DNA of 64,000 nt from Quatrionicoccus australiensis (GTDB lineage: Bacteria; Pseudomonadota; Gammaproteobacteria; Burkholderiales; Rhodocyclaceae): positions 434,001 to 498,000 of the forward strand of contig NZ_JAHBAH010000001.1 of assembly GCF_020510425.1 (NCBI RefSeq), in the 5' to 3' direction. Shown here one piece after another: positions 18,175 through 26,815 of this stretch. The translations under genes and the position numbers were made by a program. Numbering within the stretch: the stretch's first letter is position 1; each line of letters begins with the position of its first letter. Under the pieces are notes generated by a model that made no database searches, had not been told where the DNA came from, and was given only the letters and a program-made list of their open reading frames with translations.

Positions 18175-19536
18175 ATGACCACGCTTTTACTGAAAGACGC
18201 CGACGTCCTCGTCACCATGGATGCCGCCCGCCGCGAGATTCCCGGCGGCGGCGTCTTCATCCGCGACGGCGTGATCGAAGCGGTCGGCAGCAGCGACCAA
18301 CTGCCGGCCACTGCCGACCAGGTGATTTCGCTGGCCGGTACGGTTGCCCTGCCCGGCCTGGTCAACACGCACCACCACATGACCCAGAGCCTGACCCGCG
18401 CCATTCCCGGCGCCCAGGACGCCGAGCTGTTCGGCTGGCTGCGTCGCCTGTACCCGATCTGGGCCGGGCTGACGCCGGAAATGATCAAGATTTCGACGTT
18501 GACCGCCATGGCCGAGCTGATCATGTCCGGCTGCACCACGTCGAGCGATCATCTCTATCTTTACCCGAACGGCAGCCGCCTCGACGACTCGATCGAAGCC
18601 GCCGCGACCATCGGCATGCGCTTTCACGCGGCGCGCGGCAGCATGAGCGTCGGCGAAAGCCAGGGCGGCCTGCCGCCGGACCGGCTCGTGGAAAACGAAG
18701 CAAGCATCCTCAAGGACACCCAGCGCCTGATCGAAACCTGGCACGACCCCAAGCGCCACGCCATGCAGCGCATCGTCGTCGCGCCCTGCTCGCCGTTCTC
18801 GGTGAGCCGCGAACTGATGCGCGACGCCGCCGAAATGGCGCGCAGCTACAAGGTTTCGCTGCACACCCACCTGGCCGAAAACGACAACGACGTCGCCTAC
18901 AGCCATGAAAAATTTGGCATGACGCCGGCCGAATACGCCGAATCGCTGGGCTGGGTCGGCCACGACGTCTGGCACGCCCACTGCGTCAAACTCGACGCGC
19001 CGGGCATAGCTCTCTTTGCGCGCAGCGGCACCGGCGTCGCGCATTGCCCGTGCTCGAACATGCGGCTGGCCTCCGGCATCGCGCCGATCCCGGCGATGCG
19101 CGCCGCCGGCGTCAATGTCGGCCTCGGCGTCGACGGCTGCGCCTCGAACGACGCCGCCCATCTGCTCGGCGAAGCCCGCCAGGCGATGTTGCTCGCCCGC
19201 GTCGGTTTCGGCCCGGCGGCAATGAGTGCGCGCCAGGCGCTCGAACTCGCCACGCTCGGCGGCGCCAAAGTCCTCGGCCGCGACGACATCGGTGCGCTCG
19301 CCCCGGGCATGAGCGCCGACCTCGTCGCCTTCCCGACCGGCGGCCTCGACCTGGCCGGCGCCGCGGTACATGACCCGGTCGCGGCGCTGGTTTTCTGCAC
19401 GCCGCAGTCGGTGCGCCACTCCATCATCAACGGCAAGCCGGTCGTCGATGACGGCCAGTTGCTGCCGCTCGACCTGCAACCGCTGGTCGCCACCCACAAC
19501 CGCCTGGCCCGGCAACTGGCCAACGGCAGCCACTGA
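18175..19536 (+). CDS. 8-oxoguanine deaminase (amidohydrolase family)
   Basis: 453-residue metal-dependent amidohydrolase of the ATZ/TRZ group. Metal motif HxH is in LVNTHHHMTQSL (about 60-72), the third His in LHTHLAEN, the fourth in HAHCVK, and the metal Asp in GVDGCASND. The MTQSLTRAIPGAQDAELFGWL region resembles the Pseudomonas enzyme characterised as 8-oxoguanine deaminase, which turns 8-oxoguanine into urate; I rely on memory for that match. The setting, between a purine importer and guanine deaminase, supports it. Isocytosine or hydroxyatrazine-type deaminase is the alternative. It would dispose of oxidised guanine. Confidence 0.85.
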   Translation: MTTLLLKDADVLVTMDAARREIPGGGVFIRDGVIEAVGSSDQLPATADQVISLAGTVALPGLVNTHHHMTQSLTRAIPGAQDAELFGWLRRLYPIWAGLTPEMIKISTLTAMAELIMSGCTTSSDHLYLYPNGSRLDDSIEAAATIGMRFHAARGSMSVGESQGGLPPDRLVENEASILKDTQRLIETWHDPKRHAMQRIVVAPCSPFSVSRELMRDAAEMARSYKVSLHTHLAENDNDVAYSHEKFGMTPAEYAESLGWVGHDVWHAHCVKLDAPGIALFARSGTGVAHCPCSNMRLASGIAPIPAMRAAGVNVGLGVDGCASNDAAHLLGEARQAMLLARVGFGPAAMSARQALELATLGGAKVLGRDDIGALAPGMSADLVAFPTGGLDLAGAAVHDPVAALVFCTPQSVRHSIINGKPVVDDGQLLPLDLQPLVATHNRLARQLANGSH

Positions 19537-19542
19537 AAAATC

Positions 19543-20871
19543 ATGAGCGCTCCGCAAACCTCCCGTTTCCAGCTTGTCCGCGGCCAGGTGCTGCATTTCC
19601 TCGCCGATCCCGGCGAACAGGACGACGCCGACAGCTACCAGTATTTTCGCGACGGCGCGCTGTGGATCGTCGACGGCCATATCGCCGATCTCGGCCCCTG
19701 GGTCGGCGTCCAGGCCCGCGTTGCGCCGGAGGATCTCGCCGCAGCTGAAGTCTTCAATTACGGCGACCGGCTGATCCTGCCCGGTCTGGTCGATACCCAT
19801 TGCCATTACCCGCAATCCGGCATCATTGCCTCGTTCGGCCGGCAGTTGCTCGACTGGCTCAACGACTACACCTTCCCGGCCGAGGCGGCCTTCGGCGACC
19901 CGGCGGTCGGCGCTGCCACCGCCGAATATTTCATCGAGCGCATGCTGGCGCACGGCACGACGACGGCCTCGGTTTTTTCGACAGTGCATCCGGAGTCGGT
20001 CGATGCCTTCATGGCGGCGGCGAAAAAGCGCGATTTACGGATGTTGACCGGCAAGGTCATGATGGACCGCAATGCCCCGGCCAACCTGATGGATACCGTG
20101 GCCGACGCCGAGCGCGACAGCCTGGCACTGATCGAGCGCTGGCACGGCAAGGGCCGCCTGCGCTACAGCATCACGCCGCGCTTCGCACCGACTTCCAGCC
20201 CCGAGCAACTGGCACTGGCCGGCGAGCTTTACAAGAGCAAGCCCGACCTGCATGTGCAGTCGCACCTCGCCGAAAACCCGGCCGAGATCGCCTGGGTCGG
20301 CCAGCTCTTCCCGCATTGCCGCGACTACCTCGACGTCTATCAGCATTACGGCCTGCTCGGCCCGCGCACGATCTACGGCCACTGCATCCACCTCGCGCCC
20401 GTCGAAATCGAGGAAATGGCCCGCTACGGCGCGGCGGCGGCTTTCTGCCCGACCTCCAATCTCTTCCTCGGCAGCGGCTTCTTCAACCATCCGGCGGCGG
20501 CCGATGCCGGCATCCGCGTCGGGCTGGCCACCGATGTCGGCGGCGGCACCTCGTTCAGCCTGATCCGCACGCTGGGCGAAGCCTACAAGGTGTCGCAACT
20601 GCACCAGCGCCCGCTGGCGCCGCTGCGCGCCTGGTTCCTCGCCACGCTGGGCGGTGCCCAGGCGCTCTACCTCGATGAATTCATCGGCAATTTCGCCAAG
20701 GGCAAGGAAGCCGACTTCGTCGTCCTCGACCCGCGCGCCACGCCGGAACTGGCTTTCCGCCTCAAGGGCAGCGAACGCCTGGCCGAGAAGCTGTTCGCGC
20801 TGATGATCCTCGGCGACGAACGCTGCGTCGTCGCGACGCATGTCATGGGCAAGCCGGCATTTCAGCAGTAA
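19543..20871 (+). CDS. guaD: Guanine deaminase GuaD (amidohydrolase type)
   Basis: 442 residues. PGLVDTHCHYPQSG supplies the first metal histidines. DWLNDYTFPAE, HGTTTASVFSTVHPESVDAFM, SHLAENPAEIAW and ATDVGGGTSFSL (metal Asp) are all characteristic of guanine deaminase. It converts guanine to xanthine, the substrate of the xanthine dehydrogenase encoded upstream. It starts six bases after the 8-oxoguanine deaminase gene and ends the purine operon. Length is normal. Confidence 0.95.
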   Translation: MSAPQTSRFQLVRGQVLHFLADPGEQDDADSYQYFRDGALWIVDGHIADLGPWVGVQARVAPEDLAAAEVFNYGDRLILPGLVDTHCHYPQSGIIASFGRQLLDWLNDYTFPAEAAFGDPAVGAATAEYFIERMLAHGTTTASVFSTVHPESVDAFMAAAKKRDLRMLTGKVMMDRNAPANLMDTVADAERDSLALIERWHGKGRLRYSITPRFAPTSSPEQLALAGELYKSKPDLHVQSHLAENPAEIAWVGQLFPHCRDYLDVYQHYGLLGPRTIYGHCIHLAPVEIEEMARYGAAAAFCPTSNLFLGSGFFNHPAAADAGIRVGLATDVGGGTSFSLIRTLGEAYKVSQLHQRPLAPLRAWFLATLGGAQALYLDEFIGNFAKGKEADFVVLDPRATPELAFRLKGSERLAEKLFALMILGDERCVVATHVMGKPAFQQ

Positions 20872-20919
20872 GCCGGTTTCTCTCGAGATACAGCATATGA
20901 CAAGGTGCCATCGGTCGAC

Positions 20920-20997
20920 ACTCAATTAATACCAAATTTGACAACTATAATAAATACTATATATTGAACTCATGAACCCGCCGAAAGAGGCCGCATC
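20920..20997 (+). promoter_or_regulatory. A/T-rich promoter region before the 77-codon gene
   Basis: A sharp A/T-rich island after guaD. A perfect TTGACA (20938-20943) and a perfect TATAAT (20946-20951) are both present but do not pair with each other at a normal spacing. TTGACA with ATATTG at 20961-20966 (17-base spacer) is the best pair. A purine-rich ribosome site (AAAGAGG) precedes the ATG at 20998. Confidence 0.4.
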
Positions 20998-21231
20998 ATG
21001 AGTGAACAAAATCCGCACGCTGCGCCCACCGAACAAGGCCGCCCGCCCTATCCCGCCACCTTGCAGCGTCAGGCCCTGGTCGAACCAATGCTCTGGATCA
21101 GCAACACCGAGTTGTTGCGCCAGGCTGATGCGGCGGACGATCCGCTGGTCCAGGAACTGGCCGCGCGCTATGCCGCCGCCCTCGGCTTTCTCCACAAGGA
21201 GACGCTGCACTTCACCGACCGGGGGGCGTGA
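20998..21231 (+). CDS. Small protein of unknown function, 77 residues
   Basis: I do not recognise this protein. It is soluble and probably helical, with a Pro-rich N-terminus (EQGRPPYPATLQRQALVEP) and an acidic helical C-terminal half (NTELLRQADAADDPLVQELAARYAAALGFL). It has its own A/T-rich promoter region and the ribosome site AAAGAGG, and its codon use matches its neighbours, so I judge it real. It is separated from guaD and lies convergent to an esterase gene. Confidence 0.6.
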   Translation: MSEQNPHAAPTEQGRPPYPATLQRQALVEPMLWISNTELLRQADAADDPLVQELAARYAAALGFLHKETLHFTDRGA

Positions 21232-21328
21232 TCCTTCTTTGCCAGCGCGCCTGAACAGCAGTTCGCGGGCGCGATAAAGTTGAAACAATCAAGCGAAATG
21301 GCAAGCCGGCGTCCGGACCGCCAGACGC

Positions 21329-22252
21329 TCAGCGCAGCCGGCGCGCCACTTCGCCGTCCAGGCTGGCCAGGAAGGTTTCGACCGCCGCCGTGTAAGCGCC
21401 CGGCGTCCCCAGCTGACTGTTGATATCGCCGTGCGACAGATCCTGGCGCAGCACTTCGGCGCGCACGCCGAGTTGCCCGGCGCGCCCGGCAAACTGGCTG
21501 GCCTGGGCGCAGGATTCATCGCGCCGGCTGGAGCAGACGGCAAGCAGCGGCGCGGCCCCGGCCGCCAGGTTCAGCGTCGGCGACATGCTGCGCCAGTAGG
21601 CCGGATCGGTCCCGAACGGCTTGTCGTAGAGGCGATAGTGCTTCTGGCTCATGATCTCGACAATATTCATCGCCGCACTGTCCAGCGCCACCGTACCGAG
21701 CACCGGCTGCAGGTCCGGTGCGTAGGCGGGACGCGGCGTTGCGGCGAGCAGTGCAACCAGATGCGCCCCGGCCGAATGGCCCATCAAAATGAAACGCTGC
21801 GCATCGCCGCGCCATTCACCCGCCTTGCGCTGTGCCGTCGCCACGGCCAGGGCCACGTCGCGCAACTGCACGTCGGGCGGCGCACTCGGCAGCATGCGGT
21901 AATTGGCCGAGATGAAGATGAAACCGCGACTGACCCAGCGCGCCACCTTGGCCTCGACGACACGGCCCGTCGCCTTGTCGCCGATCGCCCAGGCGCCGCC
22001 ATGCACCATGAAGATCACCGGCGCATTCTGCGCATTCGGCGGCAGATAGACGTCGAAAGCCTGCGCCGGATCGCTGCCGTAGGCGATGTTCTCGAGGCGC
22101 TCGACACCGGCCGGCAGGCTGGAACCAGCCGCGCTGCTGCCTTGCGCCGCGCGCCGTTCACGCAGACGATCGAGCAACGGACCGGCCAGGCTGGCTTCGC
22201 ACAGGCCGAGCAGCAGGGCCAGGCCGATGGCGCACAGGTGCAGTCGTTTCAT
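21329..22252 (-). CDS. Secreted alpha/beta-hydrolase (esterase/lipase)
   Basis: 307 residues with a signal peptide (about 1-23, ending SLAG). The alpha/beta-hydrolase core has the oxyanion motif HGGAW, the nucleophile elbow GHSAG, and a catalytic His in LSHGDIN near the C-terminus. HGGAW plus an arylformamidase/BD-FAE-like layout suggests a small-ester carboxylesterase. It is a single gene, convergent with the 77-codon gene and divergent from scpB. The substrate is unknown. Confidence 0.9.
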   Translation of the reverse strand: MKRLHLCAIGLALLLGLCEASLAGPLLDRLRERRAAQGSSAAGSSLPAGVERLENIAYGSDPAQAFDVYLPPNAQNAPVIFMVHGGAWAIGDKATGRVVEAKVARWVSRGFIFISANYRMLPSAPPDVQLRDVALAVATAQRKAGEWRGDAQRFILMGHSAGAHLVALLAATPRPAYAPDLQPVLGTVALDSAAMNIVEIMSQKHYRLYDKPFGTDPAYWRSMSPTLNLAAGAAPLLAVCSSRRDESCAQASQFAGRAGQLGVRAEVLRQDLSHGDINSQLGTPGAYTAAVETFLASLDGEVARRLR

Positions 22253-22445
22253 CTCGTTCCCTCCTCATTTGCGGGCGGCTTCAGCGGGCGCTGGCGGTAC
22301 CGCGTTTGCCGCAGCAGATATCGGCCGCATTATGCGTCAGCGGATCGCATCGGCACATCCGCCGCATGGGCAGGAGGCTCTGCCCCGCATCATTGATGCT
22401 GCATCTCGGGCACAATAGGCCGCAATACTGACCACAGGAAACTCC

Positions 22446-23225
22446 ATGTCCCTGATTCTTGCCGAAATCAGCGATGGCATCGGCACCATCACGCTGAATT
22501 ACGAAATCAAGCGCAACGCGCTATCCGAACAACTGGTCCTCGAAATCGCCGCCACTTTCGAGAAATTCAAGGCCGAACGCGTGCGCGTTGCGATCCTGCG
22601 CGCCCGGCCCGGTGCCAAGGTCTGGTCGGCCGGCCACAACGTCGCCGAACTGCCGCTCGGCGGCCTCGACCCGCTCGGCTGGCAGGACCCGTTGCGCATG
22701 CTGATCCGCGACGTGGAAGCCTTTCCGGCCCCGGTCATTGCGCTGATCGAGGGCGGCGTCTGGGGCGGCGCCTGCGAACTGGTCTTCGCCTGCGACATGA
22801 TCGTCGCCACGCCCGAGGCGACCTTCGCCGCGACGCCAGCCAAGCTCGGCGTGCCCTACAACGCGACCGGCCTGCTCACCTTCCTCAACGCCGCGCCGCC
22901 GCACATCGCAAAAGAGCTGCTTTTTACCAGTCGACCGATGACCGCCGCCCGCCTCGAACGCCAGGGCATCATCAACCACGTCGTACCGGCCGCCGAGATC
23001 ACCGACTTCACGCACGAGATGGCGCAGACCATCGCCCACAACTCGCCGCTGGCGATCGGCGTCATGAAGGAGCAGTTGCGCATCCTGGCCGCCGCACACG
23101 CCCTGTCACCAGCCGACTTCGAGCGCATCCAGGGCCTGCGCCGGGTGGTGTACAACAGCCGCGACTACGCCGAAGGCATCAACGCCTTCAAGGAAAAACG
23201 CACGCCGGTCTACCTCGGCGAATGA
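22446..23225 (+). CDS. scpB: Methylmalonyl-CoA decarboxylase (crotonase family)
   Basis: 259-residue crotonase-fold enzyme closely resembling E. coli ScpB/YgfG in key stretches: AKVWSAGHNVAELP, EGGVWGGACELVFACDM (oxyanion hole and active-site loop), AKLGVPYN, INHVVPAAEITDFT and ERIQGLRRVVYNSRDYAEG. The reaction is (2)-methylmalonyl-CoA to propionyl-CoA and CO2. No mutase or CoA-transferase lies beside it, although a CoA-transferase family gene is present at 60 kb. The stop is 17 bases before the preferred start of the next gene, so the two are probably co-transcribed. Confidence 0.92.
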   Translation: MSLILAEISDGIGTITLNYEIKRNALSEQLVLEIAATFEKFKAERVRVAILRARPGAKVWSAGHNVAELPLGGLDPLGWQDPLRMLIRDVEAFPAPVIALIEGGVWGGACELVFACDMIVATPEATFAATPAKLGVPYNATGLLTFLNAAPPHIAKELLFTSRPMTAARLERQGIINHVVPAAEITDFTHEMAQTIAHNSPLAIGVMKEQLRILAAAHALSPADFERIQGLRRVVYNSRDYAEGINAFKEKRTPVYLGE

Positions 23226-23242
23226 ACGAAAAAGGAAAAACC

Positions 23243-23698
23243 ATGGATCCATTCATGCAAGCCGCCATAGCCGAAGCCCGCCTTGGCCTCGCCGAAGGCG
23301 GCATCCCGATCGGCTCGGTGATCGTGCACAACGGCCGCATCATCGGCCGCGGCCACAACCGTCGTGTGCAGAACGGCAGCGCCATCCTGCACGGCGAGAT
23401 GGACGCCTTCGAAAACGCCGGTCGCCAGCCGGCCAGCGTCTATCGCGAGGCGGTGCTGTACACCACGCTCTCGCCCTGCGCCATGTGCAGCGGCGCCATG
23501 CTGCTCTACGGCATCCGCCGCGTCATCGTCGGCGAAAACAAAACCTTCATGGGCGAGGAGGAATTGCTGCGCTCACGCGGCGTCAGCGTCGAAGTCGTCC
23601 AGGACGAGACCTGCATCGCCCTGATGCGCGATTTCATCGCGGCCCGGCCGGAATTGTGGAACGAGGATATCGGCGTCGTCGACACGGTCGACCGCTGA
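23243..23698 (+). CDS. Yeast-type cytosine deaminase-like enzyme
   Basis: 151-residue CDA-fold deaminase. It resembles fungal cytosine deaminase (Fcy1) more than the bacterial amidohydrolase CodA: EGGIPIGSVIV, ATP-independent zinc motif HGEMDAFENAGR, TLSPCAMCSGAMLLYGIRRVIVGEN and the C-terminal ARPELWNEDIG. The likely reaction is cytosine to uracil, though other small-ring substrates are possible. The ATG at 23243 has AAAGGAAAA upstream and matches family length; the in-frame ATG at 23222 overlaps scpB and is less likely. The gene ends at a strong bidirectional terminator. Confidence 0.9.
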   Translation: MDPFMQAAIAEARLGLAEGGIPIGSVIVHNGRIIGRGHNRRVQNGSAILHGEMDAFENAGRQPASVYREAVLYTTLSPCAMCSGAMLLYGIRRVIVGENKTFMGEEELLRSRGVSVEVVQDETCIALMRDFIAARPELWNEDIGVVDTVDR

Positions 23699-23703
23699 AA
23701 ACG

Positions 23704-23737
23704 ATGAAAAACGGCGCCGCGCGGCGCCGTTTTTCAT
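23704..23737. terminator. Bidirectional intrinsic terminator
   Basis: Perfect 15-base-pair palindrome with a GCGC loop. The arms end in A-runs on one side and T-runs on the other, so it can stop transcription from both directions. It separates the deaminase gene from the convergent ABC permease gene. Confidence 0.93.
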
Positions 23738-23755
23738 TGGGCAAGCTGCGAGCAA

Positions 23756-24532
23756 TCAACCCGGCGCGTTCGGATTGCGGTGCGCCCAGCCGGTCAGGCG
23801 GGTTTCCGCCAGCGCGAACAGTTCGTACATGACAACGCCCATGACGCCGATCACGATCAGGCCGGCGAACACCAGCGGCATGTTCATCGACGAGCTGGCC
23901 GACATCATCAGGTAGCCGATACCGAGGTTGGAAGCGACGGTTTCCGAGATCACCGAACCGACGAAGGCCAGCGTGATCGCCACCTTGAGCGAGGCGAAGA
24001 AGTACGGCAAGGAGCGCGGCAGGCCGACCTTGATCATGATGTCCCAGCGCTTGGCGCCGAGCGAGCGCAGCACGTCTTCCAGTTCCGGCTCCAGCGTCGC
24101 CAGGCCGGTCGCGACATTGACCACGACCGGGAAAAAGGAAATCAGGAAGGCGGTCAGGATGGCCGGCACGGTACCGATGCCGAACCAGACGACGAGCACC
24201 GGCACGAAGGCGACCTTGGGAATGCTGTTGAAACCGACCAACAAAGGATAAGTCGCCTTGTAGATCAGCGGCGAGGCGCCGACCGCCAGGCCGAGCAGCA
24301 TGCCGACGACGACGGCGAGCGCAAAACCGGCCAGCGTGGTGAACAAGGTTTGCGTCGCGTGCATCATGATCGGCGAGGCGTATTCAACGCCGGCGACCCA
24401 GATGGCGCTGGGCGCCGGCATCAGGTAGTCGGGAATCTTCAGACCGGTGCAGATGACTTCCCAGACGAGGAAAAGCGTGATGGTCAGGGCCCAGGGCGCG
24501 ACCTTGATCAGGGTGGATTGTTTAACGGCCAT
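23756..24532 (-). CDS. NMT1/THI5-type ABC transporter permease
   Basis: 258-residue SsuC/TauC/ThiX-like permease with about six membrane helices. The cytoplasmic EAA-type loop appears as LRSLGAKRWDIMIKVGLPRSLPYFFASLK. Third gene of a minus-strand binding protein-ATPase-permease set. The start is only 11 bases after the ATPase stop. It belongs to the family importing nitrate, sulfonates, thiamin precursors or pyrimidines. Confidence 0.93.
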   Translation of the reverse strand: MAVKQSTLIKVAPWALTITLFLVWEVICTGLKIPDYLMPAPSAIWVAGVEYASPIMMHATQTLFTTLAGFALAVVVGMLLGLAVGASPLIYKATYPLLVGFNSIPKVAFVPVLVVWFGIGTVPAILTAFLISFFPVVVNVATGLATLEPELEDVLRSLGAKRWDIMIKVGLPRSLPYFFASLKVAITLAFVGSVISETVASNLGIGYLMMSASSSMNMPLVFAGLIVIGVMGVVMYELFALAETRLTGWAHRNPNAPG

Positions 24533-24543
24533 GCTGGCGCTCC

Positions 24544-25323
24544 TCAGGATTCACGAATGCGGCCGATGTGTTCACGCAGTTCGTGAACATAGCCGGCGAA
24601 GGCATCGGTATAGGTCACGTCGAGCGGACGCGGGCGCGGCAGGTCGATTTCCTTGCGCACCAGGATGCGGCCCGGGCGCTTGCTCATCACGTACACGGTG
24701 TCGGCCAGGAAGACCGCCTCGCGCAAATCGTGCGTCACCAGCACGACGGTGAACGGCTGCTGCTGCCACAAATCGCGCAACATGCACCACAGTTCCTCGC
24801 GGGTGAAGGCATCGAGCGCACCGAAGGGCTCGTCGAGCATCAGGAGGCGCGGCTGGTGGATCAGCGCGCGGCAGATCGAGGCGCGCTGCTGCATGCCACC
24901 CGACAGCTCCCACGGGAACTTGTCGCCGTAGCCGGCCAGACCGACCTTGGCGAGCAGCGCCTCGGCATCGGCGGTGTACTTGGCCTTCTCCTTCTTCAGG
25001 TTGCTGCGGAAGGGTTCGACGATTTCCAGCGGCAGCATCACGTTGTCCAGCGTCGTGCGCCAAGGGAGCAGGTTGGCGGCCTGGAAGGCCATGCCGATAA
25101 TTTTCAGCGGTCCGCCGACTTCGCGGCCATCGACGAAGACATAGCCCTCGCTCGGCGGCTTGAGGCCGGAGACCAGTTTCATCAGGGTCGATTTGCCGCA
25201 ACCGGACGGACCGACCACGGCAACGAATTCGCCTTCGCGGATGTTCAGGCTGACGTTCTCGATGGCATTGGCGCCACCCGGCGCGTAGGCCAGGCTGACG
25301 TTTTCAAAGGAAACAAAAGACAT
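24544..25323 (-). CDS. NMT1/THI5-type ABC transporter ATPase
   Basis: 259-residue ABC ATPase. Walker A GPSGCGKST (about 38-46), Q-loop AFQAANLLPW, signature LSGGMQQR, Walker B LLMLDEPFGALD and the switch His in VLVTHDLREAV are all intact. It is the SsuB/TauB-like subunit energising the adjacent permease, located in the middle of the operon. Confidence 0.95.
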   Translation of the reverse strand: MSFVSFENVSLAYAPGGANAIENVSLNIREGEFVAVVGPSGCGKSTLMKLVSGLKPPSEGYVFVDGREVGGPLKIIGMAFQAANLLPWRTTLDNVMLPLEIVEPFRSNLKKEKAKYTADAEALLAKVGLAGYGDKFPWELSGGMQQRASICRALIHQPRLLMLDEPFGALDAFTREELWCMLRDLWQQQPFTVVLVTHDLREAVFLADTVYVMSKRPGRILVRKEIDLPRPRPLDVTYTDAFAGYVHELREHIGRIRES

Positions 25324-25383
25324 GGGAAATTCCTGTCGGGTGAAATCAGCCGGGAGCGGACGCCCGCCCCCGGCGCAAACTGC

Positions 25384-26412
25384 TTACTTGAGCATCCGGT
25401 CGGCCTTGGCCGGCAGGAAGGCAGAGGTGAACAGGTCGGCAGCAGCCGGCACCTTGGCCAGGCCGTAGGCTTCGGCCGTCTCGGCGAGCGAGCGCTGCAT
25501 GCGCTCGGCAGTCACCGCACCGAGGCCGTTCGCCTTGACTTCCGGCGTGATCACGCTGGACTCAAGCGCCAGCTTGAGGCGACGCGTTTCCAGATCGACG
25601 TTGATCAGCGGATCGCGTTCCTTGACGTAGGCAATTGCCGCGACCGGGTTGGCGATGGTTTCCTTGAGCGCCTTGTTGAAGGCGCGCAGCACGCCGGCCA
25701 CGGCCTTGGGGTTCTCGGCCATCAGCTTCGGGCTGGCGATGATCGCGTTGCCGTACAGTTCAACGCCGAAGTCCGGGTACTTCAGGGCGACGATGTCTTC
25801 CGTCTTGACGCCGCGCGCCTCGAGATTGAGCAGGCTGGTGAAGTAGAAGCCGGTGATGCCATCCACGTCGCCACGGGCGAGCAGGGTTTCGCGCAGAGCC
25901 GGTTCGACGGTCTGCCATTTCACGGCATCGACCGCCAGCTTGTTGGACTTGGCAAAGGCCGGCCAAGCCTTGCGGCCGGCATCGAAGATCGGCGCCGCCA
26001 GCGTCTTGCCGGCGAGGTCGGCCGGCTTGGTGATGCCCGACTTCTTGAGCACGAAGACGGCAGCCGGCGTTGCGTTGTACACCATGTAGACACCCTGGAT
26101 CTTCGAGTTCGGCGTCTTGGCATCGTATTCGACCAGCGCGTTGAAATCGGCGAAGCCCATCTCGTATACACCGGTGGCGACGCGCGTCACCGCACCGGCC
26201 GAACCGGCACCGGAGTCGATCTCGACATCAAGCCCTTCGGCCGCGAAGTAACCCTTGGCCTTGGCCAACAGGAACGGTGCGGACGGACCTTCGAAACGCC
26301 AGTCGAGGGTGAACTTCAGTTTGGTCGGCGTCTCGGCGAGCACCGGGCTGGCAAGGAAGGCCATGCTGGCAGCGAGGAAGAGACGACGGCAGACATTGAA
26401 CGGGACAGACAT
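25384..26412 (-). CDS. NMT1/THI5-like ABC transporter binding protein
   Basis: 342-residue periplasmic binding protein with a signal peptide (about 1-25, ending VLAE). It opens with KLKFTLDWRFEGPSAPFLLAKAKGYFAAEGLDVE, the standard NMT1/THI5-like entry strand and helix, then GAGSAGAVTRVATG and LAGKTLAAPIFDAGR. The ligand is not deducible. The neighbouring cytosine-deaminase-like gene hints at a pyrimidine or pyrimidine-like compound, but taurine- or nitrate-type ligands cannot be excluded. ATG at 26412 with GGAG upstream; longer frames precede the signal peptide. Confidence 0.92.
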   Translation of the reverse strand: MSVPFNVCRRLFLAASMAFLASPVLAETPTKLKFTLDWRFEGPSAPFLLAKAKGYFAAEGLDVEIDSGAGSAGAVTRVATGVYEMGFADFNALVEYDAKTPNSKIQGVYMVYNATPAAVFVLKKSGITKPADLAGKTLAAPIFDAGRKAWPAFAKSNKLAVDAVKWQTVEPALRETLLARGDVDGITGFYFTSLLNLEARGVKTEDIVALKYPDFGVELYGNAIIASPKLMAENPKAVAGVLRAFNKALKETIANPVAAIAYVKERDPLINVDLETRRLKLALESSVITPEVKANGLGAVTAERMQRSLAETAEAYGLAKVPAAADLFTSAFLPAKADRMLK

Positions 26413-26815
26413 TTGGCAGATCTCCAGAGCAGATAAAGTGACTCCCTCTAGGCAATCGCCATGCCAAGACTTAAGCAACTGAATTAAAACGACTTTAAAT
26501 TCAGCATACGATTTTTGCACCGGAGATAAGCCGGCATCACCGTGTTTTGCGTGGATTTCCGGGAAAATCGTGCATCAAAAGAGTGCGTCGAGCGCAAAAC
26601 CGCCCCCTTCGAGTGCATGGATTTTGTATATCCCGCTTCAAACAAGCTCATTATATTCAATGGGATATAAAACCTTGCTTATACAACTTTGCTGATAATG
26701 GATATACAGCCCGCGGCGCCGCTGTCCTGATAAATTTTGCCCATCGGTTCAATGCTGCATCGCAACACGGCAGATCCCGACAAAAATTACATTCAACTCC
26801 TGGAGGTTCAATCCC
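26413..26815. promoter_or_regulatory. Divergent A/T-rich control region
   Basis: A 403-base gap between the ABC operon and the Tsx-like channel gene, unusually A/T-rich for this window. It holds TATATCCC at 26627-26634, its inverted copy GGGATATA at 26662-26669 and a third GGATATA near 26700, spaced like regulator sites, plus several TATAAT-like hexamers. TGGAGG at 26801 is the ribosome site of the channel gene. No credible gene is seen here. Confidence 0.5.
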
